A DNA stretch of 64,000 nt, taken from the NCBI RefSeq assembly GCF_017815135.1, contig NZ_JAGJCF010000016.1, positions 1 through 64,000 on the forward strand, in the 5' to 3' direction. This DNA comes from Jiella mangrovi. Lineage in GTDB: Bacteria; Pseudomonadota; Alphaproteobacteria; Rhizobiales; Rhizobiaceae. This document shows positions 35,251 to 43,556 of the stretch, one piece after another. Each line of letters begins with the position of its first letter. The first letter of the stretch is position 1. Under the pieces are notes generated by a model. It had not been told where the DNA came from. It searched no databases and saw only the letters and a program-made list of their open reading frames with translations. The translations under genes and the position numbers were made by a program.

Positions 35251-36660
35251 TCACGCGGCCGCGAGGCCGGCCGCCGTCGCGCCGGCGAGCCGGCCGAGCG
35301 TGATCGCCGTTGCAAGGCCGGCGGCCGGCAGATAGCCGTCGACGCCGTTGCCGGAGATGCTGCACGCCGTGCCGCCGCCGGCCAGGAGATTGGGCAGCGG
35401 AGTGCCGTCCTCGCGAAGGACGCGGGCGCCGGCATCGACCTTTAGGCCGCCCTGGGTGTGAAACAGCGCGCCGGTCGTCTTCAAAGCGTGAAGCCGGCCC
35501 GAAAGCGGCGGATGCCTGGTGAAGTCGCGGCCGAAGGGGCAGGTTATTTCGCCCTTCGTCAGGCGCTCGACGTCGTCGAGCGTCCGGCGCAGCGCGTCGG
35601 CGGGCACCTTGATGAGGGCGGCGAGCGCGTCGGAGGTTTCGGCGGTGCGCACGGCGCCGAGCGACGCCAGTTCCCTGTATTCGGGCAGATCCTCGACCAG
35701 CGCACGACGCTCGTCGTCGAAAATGATCCAGCCGATCCCGTCGGGCTGCCGCAGGATGTTCAGGGCCTGCGCGGATATGTCGGCGTTCTCGTTCGAAAAC
35801 CTTTCGCCGAGGGTGTTCACGGTGATCGCCCCTTGCATCACCATGTCGTAATTCACGATGATCCCGTAGGGTTCGGCGAGAGCGCCGTAGCCTTGATAGG
35901 CGTCCATGCAGCCGAGGGCACCGCCCAGTTCGACGCCCCACTGGATGCCCTCGCCGTCGTTCCCCTCATGGCCGAAATAGCGGTAGTAGGGCGCCGTTCC
36001 GAAAGAGGGAATGAACTTGCGGACCATCTCGTGATTGGCGCCGAAGCCGCAGGTCGTCAAAACCAGCGCGTCGCAGCCGACCTTCTCGACGCCGCCATCG
36101 CGGCGCTGGATGCGAACACCCCTGACCGTTCCGTCCGCATCGGCATAGACCTCGTCGACATGCGCGCCTGTCACCAGCGTGACGCCCGCCTCCTCGGCGG
36201 CGCGGATCAAAGATCCGTGCAGTTCCTCGCCGGTCCGCGACGGAACGCCGTGCATGCGATTGACCGAATGGCCGAAAAAGCCGGCCCATGAGATGTTGAG
36301 ACGAAACGGGATCGCATGGCGCTCCACCAGCCAGTCGATCGTCTCGCCGGCATTGTCGGCGACGGTGCGGGCGACGACCGGATCGGCGGTGCCCTTCGTG
36401 CGGGCCATGATGTCGGCGAAGAATGTCTCGCTGCCGTCCTCGATGCCCTGTTCGCGCTGGATCTTCGTCCCGGCGGCGCAGGCATAGCCCTGGGACATGC
36501 TCGTGCTGCCGCGCGGATGGGGATCGCGCTCCAGCAGGAGCACCTCGGCGCCGGCGTCTCTCGCCGCGAGTGCCGCGGTCAGGCCGGCCGCCCCGGCGCC
36601 GACGACGACGACCGGCATGTGAAAGTCGAATGCCTGATCCGTGGCTCGCGAGACACCCAT
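35251..36660 (-). CDS. FAD-dependent oxidoreductase, fumarate reductase / tricarballylate dehydrogenase-like (FAD_binding_2)
   Basis: About 469 residues. The FAD motif is VVVVGAGAAGLTAALAARDA with LLLERDPHPRGSTSMSQGY. The C-terminal FAD block GLKVDAGARVLREDGTPLPN is followed by LLAGGGTACSISGNGVDGYL. The family (flavocytochrome c fumarate reductase, KstD, TcuA, urocanate reductase) adds or removes hydrogen across a C=C next to a carboxylate or ketone. The TRAP genes downstream suggest an imported acid as substrate. I place the start at ATG 36660, with GGGGGA seven bases upstream. ATG 36666 and GTG 36717 are alternatives. The palindromes at 36749 and 36905 lie upstream. Confidence 0.85.
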   Translation of the reverse strand: MGVSRATDQAFDFHMPVVVVGAGAAGLTAALAARDAGAEVLLLERDPHPRGSTSMSQGYACAAGTKIQREQGIEDGSETFFADIMARTKGTADPVVARTVADNAGETIDWLVERHAIPFRLNISWAGFFGHSVNRMHGVPSRTGEELHGSLIRAAEEAGVTLVTGAHVDEVYADADGTVRGVRIQRRDGGVEKVGCDALVLTTCGFGANHEMVRKFIPSFGTAPYYRYFGHEGNDGEGIQWGVELGGALGCMDAYQGYGALAEPYGIIVNYDMVMQGAITVNTLGERFSNENADISAQALNILRQPDGIGWIIFDDERRALVEDLPEYRELASLGAVRTAETSDALAALIKVPADALRRTLDDVERLTKGEITCPFGRDFTRHPPLSGRLHALKTTGALFHTQGGLKVDAGARVLREDGTPLPNLLAGGGTACSISGNGVDGYLPAAGLATAITLGRLAGATAAGLAAA

Positions 36661-36748
36661 GCCCATTCCCCCGTCCAGCGTCCTTTTGGCGACCGCCGAC
36701 CTGCCGCGCATGATCACGAAGGCTCAGGGAGCACGACGACGATCATTT

Positions 36749-36764
36749 TTGAATACGCTTTCAT
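36749..36764. promoter_or_regulatory. Predicted LacI-family operator (imperfect) TTGAATACGCTTTCAT
   Basis: Left arm TTGAAT matches the other three sites and the central CG is kept; the right arm is degenerate. It is near the start of the minus-strand flavoprotein unit. Confidence 0.5.
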
Positions 36765-36904
36765 AGTTCTTGAGTGATGCGCCGCCTGTCAAGATAGCAA
36801 ATGAAATGGCCGGGTTGTCCAGCGGATTGTCCGGCAATCCAGCGATGAAGCCAGCAATTGTCCACAAACCCGACTTGGGCATTGACAGGAGGCGGAGCCC
36901 AGCT

Positions 36905-36920
36905 TTGAATAGGAATTCAA
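36905..36920. promoter_or_regulatory. Predicted LacI-family operator TTGAATAGGAATTCAA
   Basis: Arms TTGAAT and ATTCAA are exact reverse complements, matching the sites at 28434 and 45776. It lies 207 bases before the MmgE/PrpD start. Confidence 0.6.
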
Positions 36921-37127
36921 GCCGGAATCAAACGACAGGCCGTCATCATGTCGGCGGGACGGTGAGGGTCGTTCGGGAAAGGCATGCGGGCCGTCGCCTG
37001 CCATGGCTTTCGACGCCCGAAAAGACCGATCGCTCAGCGGCGGCCGCGTTCTTCGGGTCGCATGTATTTCTGAAGGCCGTCAGGCCTCCATCCACGTCAT
37101 GCTCCATCCATTCATGAGGGAAATACC

Positions 37128-38534
37128 GTGAAGGACGCCTCCAATCCGCTGCCTTTTCTGGCGAAAAGAGTGGCCGATCAGCGCTATGACGATCTTCCCC
37201 CCAATGCCGTCGAAAAAGCCAAGACGTTCCTGCTCGACACCTACGGCGTCGGCGTGGCGGGCTGCTACGGCTTTCGCCTGAAGAACATCATCGCGGTCGC
37301 GCAATCCTGGGGCCATGGTGACGAGGCTAGCGTCTGGGTCAGCGGCGAACGTCTGCCGGCGCCGGCCGCGGCCTTCGTCAACGCCTATCAGATCCACAGC
37401 CTGGAATTCGATTGCGTCAACGAGGATGCGGTCCTGCATCCCTTCGCGACCATCCTTTCCGCCGTCATGGCCTATTGCGAGAGGCGGTCGGCCGCCGGAC
37501 GCCCGGTCGACGGGCGGGACTTTTTGACCGCCATCGTCATGGGCGTCGACGTCTCGATCTTCCTCGGCAAGGCGTCCAACGGCCCGATCCGCTTCTTCCG
37601 GCCGGCCGCCGCCGGCGGGTTCGGCGCGGCGGCGGCGATCGGCAAGCTCGAAGGCTTCGATGCAAAGACGATCATCCACGCGCTCGGCAATCAATACGGC
37701 CAGAGCAGCGGGACATTGCAGCCGCATGTCGAGGGCTCGCCGCTTCTCGGAATGCAGGTCGGCTTCAATTCGAGGGCCGCGATCGGCGCCTGCGATTTTG
37801 CCAGAGAGGGCATTCTCGGCCCCAGCGACGTCCTGACCGGCCAATACGGCTATTTCCGCCTGTTCGAGAACGACGAATTCGACGTCGAACATGGCCTAGC
37901 GCAGCTTGCGGCGCATTTCGAGATCGAATGCATGTCGCACAAGCCGTTCCCCTCCGGCCGGCTGACCCACGGCGTCATCGACGGGCTCGGACGGCTCTTG
38001 TGGACCCATGACTTTGCCGTGGACGACATTGCCGCGATCGACTGCGAGGTGCCGCAGCTCGTCAACCGCCTCGTCGGACGCCCCGATATCCCAGACCCGG
38101 CCCCGAACTACGCCAAGCTGTGCCTGCCCTTCGTCGCCGCCACCTACCTCGTCCACGGGACCGTCGATGTCGAGCATTTCATCGGCGACGAGATGCTGAA
38201 GAACCCGCGCACCCATGCACTGGCATCGCTGGTGACGGTGCGCCAGAACGACAATCCGAGCCACAGCGCCATGGCCCCGGTGACGGTCAGCGTCACGCTG
38301 AAATCGGGAAAGACCCACCACGTCGTCGTCGAGGCGGTCTACGGCAATCCCGACAATCCCCTCAGCCGCGAGGAGAATCTCGACAAGTTCTGGCGTTGCT
38401 GGCGCCGGGCGGACGGCATGGACGACGAAGCGGGCGAAGAGCTGATCGCAACCGTCGACGCCATTGAGGAGGTCGAGGACGTGGCGACCATCACCTCCCT
38501 GCTCGTTCGCAAAGACGCCGGGCGAAGGTCTTAG
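37128..38534 (+). CDS. MmgE/PrpD family protein
   Basis: 468 residues, MmgE/PrpD fold: AKTFLLDTYGVGVAGCYGFR, VNAYQIHSLEFDCVNEDAVL (the active-site histidine/aspartate region), PAAAGGFGAAAAIGKLEGFD, and KPFPSGRLTHGVIDG. The family includes 2-methylcitrate dehydratase, cis-aconitate decarboxylase and iminodisuccinate epimerase, all acting on di- or tricarboxylates. GTG 37128 is the likely start, after AGGGAAATACC. It is first in a plus-strand unit followed by DctQ, DctM and DctP. The substrate is presumably the acid moved by that TRAP system, which is inference. Confidence 0.88.
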   Translation: MKDASNPLPFLAKRVADQRYDDLPPNAVEKAKTFLLDTYGVGVAGCYGFRLKNIIAVAQSWGHGDEASVWVSGERLPAPAAAFVNAYQIHSLEFDCVNEDAVLHPFATILSAVMAYCERRSAAGRPVDGRDFLTAIVMGVDVSIFLGKASNGPIRFFRPAAAGGFGAAAAIGKLEGFDAKTIIHALGNQYGQSSGTLQPHVEGSPLLGMQVGFNSRAAIGACDFAREGILGPSDVLTGQYGYFRLFENDEFDVEHGLAQLAAHFEIECMSHKPFPSGRLTHGVIDGLGRLLWTHDFAVDDIAAIDCEVPQLVNRLVGRPDIPDPAPNYAKLCLPFVAATYLVHGTVDVEHFIGDEMLKNPRTHALASLVTVRQNDNPSHSAMAPVTVSVTLKSGKTHHVVVEAVYGNPDNPLSREENLDKFWRCWRRADGMDDEAGEELIATVDAIEEVEDVATITSLLVRKDAGRRS

Positions 38535-38537
38535 CTC

Positions 38538-39116
38538 TTGGGCAGGCTGGAACGCGCCGTCGGCGCCCTCTCGCGCGCATTCGCCCGCCTCGGCGGTCTC
38601 ATGATCCTCGTCATCGCAGTGATCGTCTCGATCGACGTTCTGACGCGCAACGTGCTCGGCATATCGATCCTGAATTCGCTCGAACTCAGCGTCTATCTCT
38701 TCGCGGTCGCAATCAGTTTCGGCATGTCCTATACGGCGCTTTGCGGCGCCCATATCCGCGTCGACGTTCTTTATGCGCGATTTCCCGCCCCGCTTCGCCG
38801 GGCGATGGACTTTCTCGCCTTCGCTTCGCTGGCGGCGCTCAGCATCTTCCTGTTCGTGTCTACTTTCGGCCTCGTGGTCGAGAACGCCGAGCACGGGACA
38901 CGGTCGAATTCGGTCATCGCCGTTCCCCTCGCGATCCCCCAGGCATTCTGGGCACTGGGTCTGTTCGTCTTCGCCGTGACCGCGAGCCTGCTCGCTCTGC
39001 GCCATGCGACGCTGCTTTTCAGGGGCGATGGCGCACAGGCCGATCGCGTCGGCCGCTTCGACGCCAGCGACGAGGTGTCGGAAGCCGTCGACGACGCGCT
39101 CGTCCGGGAGGGCTGA
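38538..39116 (+). CDS. TRAP transporter small permease subunit (DctQ-like)
   Basis: 192 residues with four hydrophobic helices (LMILVIAVIVSIDVLTRNVL; LELSVYLFAVAISFGMSYTA; FLAFASLAALSIFLFVST; IPQAFWALGLFVFAVTASLL). The GAHIRVDVLYARFP segment is typical of DctQ. The start appears to be TTG 38538, three bases after the MmgE/PrpD stop, a rare start codon; GTG or ATG codons further in would remove part of the first helix. The C-terminal 25 residues are polar. It pairs with the large permease that starts at 39118. Confidence 0.85.
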   Translation: MGRLERAVGALSRAFARLGGLMILVIAVIVSIDVLTRNVLGISILNSLELSVYLFAVAISFGMSYTALCGAHIRVDVLYARFPAPLRRAMDFLAFASLAALSIFLFVSTFGLVVENAEHGTRSNSVIAVPLAIPQAFWALGLFVFAVTASLLALRHATLLFRGDGAQADRVGRFDASDEVSEAVDDALVREG

Positions 39117-39117
39117 C

Positions 39118-40407
39118 ATGCTGACCACCCTCCTCGTCCTGCTCTTCGGCCTGATCGCCATCGGCATTCCGGTCGCCGCCGTTCTCGTCGCGGTGACCGT
39201 CGTTCTCGATCAGCTGTTCTCGTTCTTTCCGGTGCTGCCGGCGGTCGGCGACATGATCTGGGGCGGCGCGACGAACTTCTCGCTGGTCGCCGTGCCGCTG
39301 TTCATCCTGACAGGCGAACTCCTGCTCAGCTCCGGCATCGCCGCCGGCATGTTCGCCGCGATCGACCGCTGGGTGAGCGTCGTGCCGGGCGGCCTGCTTC
39401 ACACCGTGATCGGTTCGAGCGCGCTGTTCTCCGCAACGTCGGGCTCGTCCGTCGCGACCGCCGCGACGATCGGCACGGTCGCCATCCCGCAGATGAAGGC
39501 CGGCGGCTATTCGCCGCCTCTGTTTCTCGGATCGATCGCCGCCGGCGGCACGCTCGGCATCCTCATCCCGCCATCGATCAACATGATCATCTACGGCGTT
39601 CTCGCCGACGTCTCGATCGGGCGCCTGTATCTTGCGGGGCTGATCCCGGGGATCATCCTTGCATTGATCTTTTCCGCGGTCATTCTCGGCGCCTGCATCG
39701 CCAAACCCGCGATCGGTGGCGGACGCCGCTTGCATCCCTCATGGGCGGAGCGGTTTTCCGCCCTGCCGGGGCTGCTCCCGCCCCTCCTCCTCTTCGTCCT
39801 GATGGTCGGCTCGATCTATCTCGGCATCGCGACGCCGACCGAGGCAGCCGCGCTCGGACTGATGGCGGCGCTGGCGCTGACGGCGCTTCGCCGCAAGCTG
39901 TCGGTCGCCATGCTGATGCGCGCCTTCGAGCGGACGATGCGCACCACATGCATGGTCATGCTGATCGTCCTTGCGGCGGAGCTCCTGAACTTCGTCATGG
40001 TCTCGATCGGCCTTGCCGAGCAGATCCGCGGGCTCGTCGAGAGCCTCGATGCTCCCCCCCTCCTCGTCATGCTCGGGATCGTCGCCACCTATCTCGTTCT
40101 CGGCTGCTTCATGGAGACGCTGTCGCTGATGATCGCGACGACGCCCATCGTCGTGCCGATCATCGTCGGCATCGGCTACGATCCGATCTGGTTCGGGGTC
40201 GTCTTCATGATCCTGATCGAGGCGGCGCTGATCACCCCGCCGATCGGAATGAACCTCTTCGTCGTCCAGTCCGTGCGCCGGGACGGCCCGTTTCGGGACG
40301 TCGCCCTCGGCGCGCTGCCATTCGTCGTCGCCATGCTGGCGATGATCTTCCTTTTGATCGCCCTGCCGCAAATCGCGACATGGCTGCCGTCGATCGTCCG
40401 CTTCTAG
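39118..40407 (+). CDS. TRAP transporter large permease subunit (DctM-like)
   Basis: 429 residues, DctM family: VAVPLFILTGELLLSSGIAA, SGSSVATAATIGTVAIPQMK, GTLGILIPPSINMIIYGVLA, EAALITPPIGMNLFVVQSVR. About 12 membrane helices. ATG 39118 follows the DctQ stop directly (one base apart). It is the ion-coupled transport subunit of the second TRAP system in this regulon and differs clearly in sequence from the DctM at 32315-33595, so it probably carries a different substrate. Confidence 0.92.
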   Translation: MLTTLLVLLFGLIAIGIPVAAVLVAVTVVLDQLFSFFPVLPAVGDMIWGGATNFSLVAVPLFILTGELLLSSGIAAGMFAAIDRWVSVVPGGLLHTVIGSSALFSATSGSSVATAATIGTVAIPQMKAGGYSPPLFLGSIAAGGTLGILIPPSINMIIYGVLADVSIGRLYLAGLIPGIILALIFSAVILGACIAKPAIGGGRRLHPSWAERFSALPGLLPPLLLFVLMVGSIYLGIATPTEAAALGLMAALALTALRRKLSVAMLMRAFERTMRTTCMVMLIVLAAELLNFVMVSIGLAEQIRGLVESLDAPPLLVMLGIVATYLVLGCFMETLSLMIATTPIVVPIIVGIGYDPIWFGVVFMILIEAALITPPIGMNLFVVQSVRRDGPFRDVALGALPFVVAMLAMIFLLIALPQIATWLPSIVRF

Positions 40408-40440
40408 CCACCATCCCAAGCCCCTACGAAGGACCTCCTG

Positions 40441-41484
40441 ATGAAGACTTTGATCGGAACCCTGACGGCAATTCCCCTCCTGGCCTCCACGGCTCTCGCC
40501 CAGGATCTGCCGAAGACGGAAATCAACGTCGTCGGCAATCTCGGCACGACGACCCAGAGCCGCCAGCTCGAAACGCCGTTCTGGACCGAGCAGGTCGAAA
40601 AGGATTCGGACGGCGCGATCACCGCGAGGTTCCGGCCGATGAACGAACTCGGCCTCAAGGGGTCCGAAATGTTCGGCCTTCTCGGCAAGGGCGTGATGAA
40701 TATCGCGACAGGCCAGCTCGGCCATCATTCCGGCCAGGACCCGATCAACGACGGCAACGATCTCGCCGGCATGTCGGCGAACTACGACGAATTCGAGAAG
40801 GTCTCCAAGGCCTTCTTCCCGATCCTCTCGGACTATTACAAGGAGAAGCTCGGCCTGCATCTCCTGACGCTGCAGTCCTATCAGAGCCAGGTCCTCTACT
40901 GCGCCAAGGAGTTCAAGGGCCTCACCGATCTGAAAGGCAAGCGGGTGCGCACCTCGGGCGCCTCGCAGTCGGATTTCGTCGCCTATCTCGGCGGCTCTCC
41001 GATCGACATGCCCTTCGGCGAAGTGCAGCAGGCCCTGCAGCAGGGTGTGATCGATTGCGCGATAACCTCGACCGTCGGCGGCTACACCTCCCGCTGGTAC
41101 GAAGGCTCGAACTACATTTACGATCTGCCGGTCAATTTCGGCGCCGGCGCGACGGTCGCCAACGGCGCCTGGTGGGACAAGCTCGATCCCGCCGTGCAGA
41201 GCTTCCTGACCAAGGAACTCGACGAACTCTCCGCCAAGATGTGGGAACAGAACCGCCGCGAGGATCGCGAAGGCATCGCCTGCAACACCGACGGCCCCTG
41301 CTCGATCGGCGAGCCGGCCGGCCAGACACTGGTCGAGGCGAGCGACGCGGATCTGAAGCTGCGCCGCCAGGCCTTTCTGGAGGGTGTCCTTCCCGGCTGG
41401 CTGAAGCGTTGCGGCGAGACCTGCAAGAACGCCTGGGACAACGGCCTCGCCGAGGCAGCCGGCATGAGCGCGAAGGCCGACTGA
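40441..41484 (+). CDS. TRAP transporter solute-binding protein (DctP-like)
   Basis: 347 residues with Sec signal peptide (MKTLIGTLTAIPLLASTALA, cleavage before QDLP). The binding domain has SRQLETPFWTEQVEKDSDGA, LTDLKGKRVRTSGASQSDFV with the ligand-contacting arginine region, and FGEVQQALQQGVIDCAITST. Four or more cysteines in the C-terminal 100 residues (GIACNTDGPCSIG; RCGETCKNAW) suggest two disulfides, more than is usual. AAGGACCTCCTG precedes the ATG. A strong hairpin terminator follows at 41509-41545. Confidence 0.9.
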   Translation: MKTLIGTLTAIPLLASTALAQDLPKTEINVVGNLGTTTQSRQLETPFWTEQVEKDSDGAITARFRPMNELGLKGSEMFGLLGKGVMNIATGQLGHHSGQDPINDGNDLAGMSANYDEFEKVSKAFFPILSDYYKEKLGLHLLTLQSYQSQVLYCAKEFKGLTDLKGKRVRTSGASQSDFVAYLGGSPIDMPFGEVQQALQQGVIDCAITSTVGGYTSRWYEGSNYIYDLPVNFGAGATVANGAWWDKLDPAVQSFLTKELDELSAKMWEQNRREDREGIACNTDGPCSIGEPAGQTLVEASDADLKLRRQAFLEGVLPGWLKRCGETCKNAWDNGLAEAAGMSAKAD

Positions 41485-41508
41485 CCGTCGTCAGACAGGG
41501 CTGCATGA

Positions 41509-41545
41509 AAAAGGCGGGGATTGCCTGGGGCAATTCCCGCCTTTT
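41509..41545. terminator. Bidirectional hairpin terminator
   Basis: Arms 41509-41525 (AAAAGGCGGGGATTGCC) and 41529-41545 (GGCAATTCCCGCCTTTT) pair with one mismatch around TGG, flanked by A-run and T-run on either side. It sits between the convergent ends of the TRAP gene and the hydantoinase gene, so it can serve both strands. Confidence 0.85.
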
Positions 41546-41655
41546 CCGTTCTGGCGCCCTTCCACAGATGGGGGCCTACACCAAGCGTGGTGTCCGCGAT
41601 CGGTCCGCTGCGCGACGCCGAGCGGGAGCCAAAATCCCGCTCGACACATCCTGCC

Positions 41656-43542
41656 TCAGGCGACCTTCATGAACTTGCGGAACACCGGCGCACGTGGCGC
41701 TTCGAAGCCGGTTTCCGCCTTGCATCGGCCCTTCAGTTCCTCGATCGAAACAAAGCCGCGATTGAACAGGCCGTCCGGCTTGGCGCTCGCAGCCATCTCG
41801 GCCCTCAGCGTTTCGGTCGCCTGCTCGTCGACGGCGCCGTCCGCGATCACCACGCCGTAGCGGCGGGCGCCGTCGACGGTGACGAGCTTGCGCTTGACGT
41901 CGAGGAGCACGGTTTCGGCCGGACGCTTGGCCGGATCGCCCCAGCCGCCACCGCCCCAGGTGTTGAAGTAGAGGATGTCCCCCGGGTTCACCGCGATGCG
42001 GTCGCATTTCGACGGGAGGTTTTCCTCGGTGCCGTCGGTGCGCACCAGACGCTTGGTCGAGCGCTGGCCCGGCTCGCCGCCATTGACGCCCCAGGGATAG
42101 GTCAGCCAGCGGTCGTCATGGATCGAGATCTCGCCGGTCTCGAGCATCTCATAGGCGATGACGATGGCATTGCCGCCGCGGTGCAGGCCCGCCCCGCCGC
42201 TGTCCGGGATGGTCGCATATTCGCGGATCCTGAGAGGGAAATAGGCTTCGAGAAACTCGTTCGGCACGTTGGTGAACGCCGGCCACATGGAATGTCCGTC
42301 CGGCCCGTCGCCGGCCGGGCGGCCCGGCACGCCGCCGAAGCCGATCTGGAAGAGCTGATACCACTCGCCGTTCTTGTCGAAGCCCGAATACATGAAATGC
42401 GGGCTGTCGGAGAAGCCGGCCGCATTCAGGGCGTCCGGCGCGCCCTGGCCGAGAAGGCCGCCCATCAGGTCGAAGATCCGGCCGAGCATATGGGTCCGGC
42501 AGGAGAGCGCCGCCGGCTTCTTCGGCTTGAGGATGCAGCCCTCGGGGATCTTCACCTCGACGAGATCGTAGAAGCCGTCATTGAACAGGATCTGCGGGTC
42601 GAAGAGATTGATGGTGAAGGCTCCGAAGAACATCTTGAACATCTCTTCGTTGAGCAGGAAGTTGATCGACGACAGGCTCTGCGGATCGCTTTCGGAGAAG
42701 TCGAAATAGGCGATCTCGCCCTCGCGGTGCAGCGAGCAGGCGATCTTGTAGGGGCCGTTGCCCATGCCGTCATCGTCGATCCAGTCCTCGAAGCTGGCTT
42801 TCTTGCCGTCCTTGGCCTCGGGGATGATCATCTGGATGATCGCGCTCATCGCCGCCCGATTACGGTCGAGCATGTCCCACATGGCGGAGATGTATTCATC
42901 GACGCCGAAGCGGTCGATGTTCTCGCGCACCCGGCGCTCGGCGAGGCGGAGCGCGGCGATGATGGCGAAAAAGTCCGACTTGTTCCATTCGGGCATGCGG
43001 GTGTTGGCCAGCATGATGGCGAGGATTTCCTCGGCGAGCTTGCCGCCACGATAGATCTTGGTCGGCGGGACGATCAGACCCTCCTCGTAAATCATCTTGG
43101 CGTCGGTCGGCAGCGAGCCGGGCACCTTGCCGCCGACATCGGTCATGTGGCCGAACATCGCCGCCCAGCTGACCAGCCGGCCCTCGTGGAAGATCGGCAT
43201 CATCATCAGCCAGTCGTTCAGATGGCTGATCGCGCCGCCGCAGCTGTAGGGATCATTGGTGATGAAGATGTCGCCATCCTCGATGGTGCCCTCATAGCCG
43301 GCGATAAAGCCGTAGAGAAAGCTGCCGAACTGGCCGACGACCATCTTGCCTTCGTGATTGGCGATCATCGGAAAGGCGTCGTGCTGCTCGCGGATGCCCG
43401 GTGACATGGCGGTGCGGAAGAGCACGGCGTCCATCTCGTTGCGGGCGTTCCTGAGCGCATTCTCGACGATGTCGAGCATGATCGGATCGACGTCGACACG
43501 GTTGAAGGGAGCGGGTTTGGCTTCGATAATCGTTGCAGGCAT
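41656..43542 (-). CDS. Hydantoinase B / oxoprolinase family protein (HyuB-like)
   Basis: 628 residues of the Hydantoinase_B family: MLDIVENALRNARNEMDAVL, SPGIREQHDAFPMIANHEGK, EDGDIFITNDPYSCGGAISH, HLNDW and GRPAGDGPDGHSMWPAF. The C-terminal glycine-rich NTWGGGGWGDPAKRP is typical. With HyuA it makes an ATP-dependent amidohydrolase acting on 5-oxoproline, hydantoins or other cyclic amides, or a carboxylase of the acetone/acetophenone type. ATG 43542 lies 14 bases after the hyuA-like stop. It forms the second gene of a two-gene unit preceded by the operator at 45776. Confidence 0.92.
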   Translation of the reverse strand: MPATIIEAKPAPFNRVDVDPIMLDIVENALRNARNEMDAVLFRTAMSPGIREQHDAFPMIANHEGKMVVGQFGSFLYGFIAGYEGTIEDGDIFITNDPYSCGGAISHLNDWLMMMPIFHEGRLVSWAAMFGHMTDVGGKVPGSLPTDAKMIYEEGLIVPPTKIYRGGKLAEEILAIMLANTRMPEWNKSDFFAIIAALRLAERRVRENIDRFGVDEYISAMWDMLDRNRAAMSAIIQMIIPEAKDGKKASFEDWIDDDGMGNGPYKIACSLHREGEIAYFDFSESDPQSLSSINFLLNEEMFKMFFGAFTINLFDPQILFNDGFYDLVEVKIPEGCILKPKKPAALSCRTHMLGRIFDLMGGLLGQGAPDALNAAGFSDSPHFMYSGFDKNGEWYQLFQIGFGGVPGRPAGDGPDGHSMWPAFTNVPNEFLEAYFPLRIREYATIPDSGGAGLHRGGNAIVIAYEMLETGEISIHDDRWLTYPWGVNGGEPGQRSTKRLVRTDGTEENLPSKCDRIAVNPGDILYFNTWGGGGWGDPAKRPAETVLLDVKRKLVTVDGARRYGVVIADGAVDEQATETLRAEMAASAKPDGLFNRGFVSIEELKGRCKAETGFEAPRAPVFRKFMKVA

Positions 43543-43556
43543 GGTTCTAGGCTCCC

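Larger units (their letters stand above)
36661..37127. promoter_or_regulatory. Divergent regulatory region with two predicted LacI operators
   Basis: Region between the flavoprotein/TRAP unit (minus) and the MmgE/PrpD/TRAP unit (plus). It contains TTGAATACGCTTTCAT (36749-36764), with an intact left half and an imperfect right half, and TTGAATAGGAATTCAA (36905-36920), perfect in both 6-base arms. No small gene was recognised. Confidence 0.6.
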
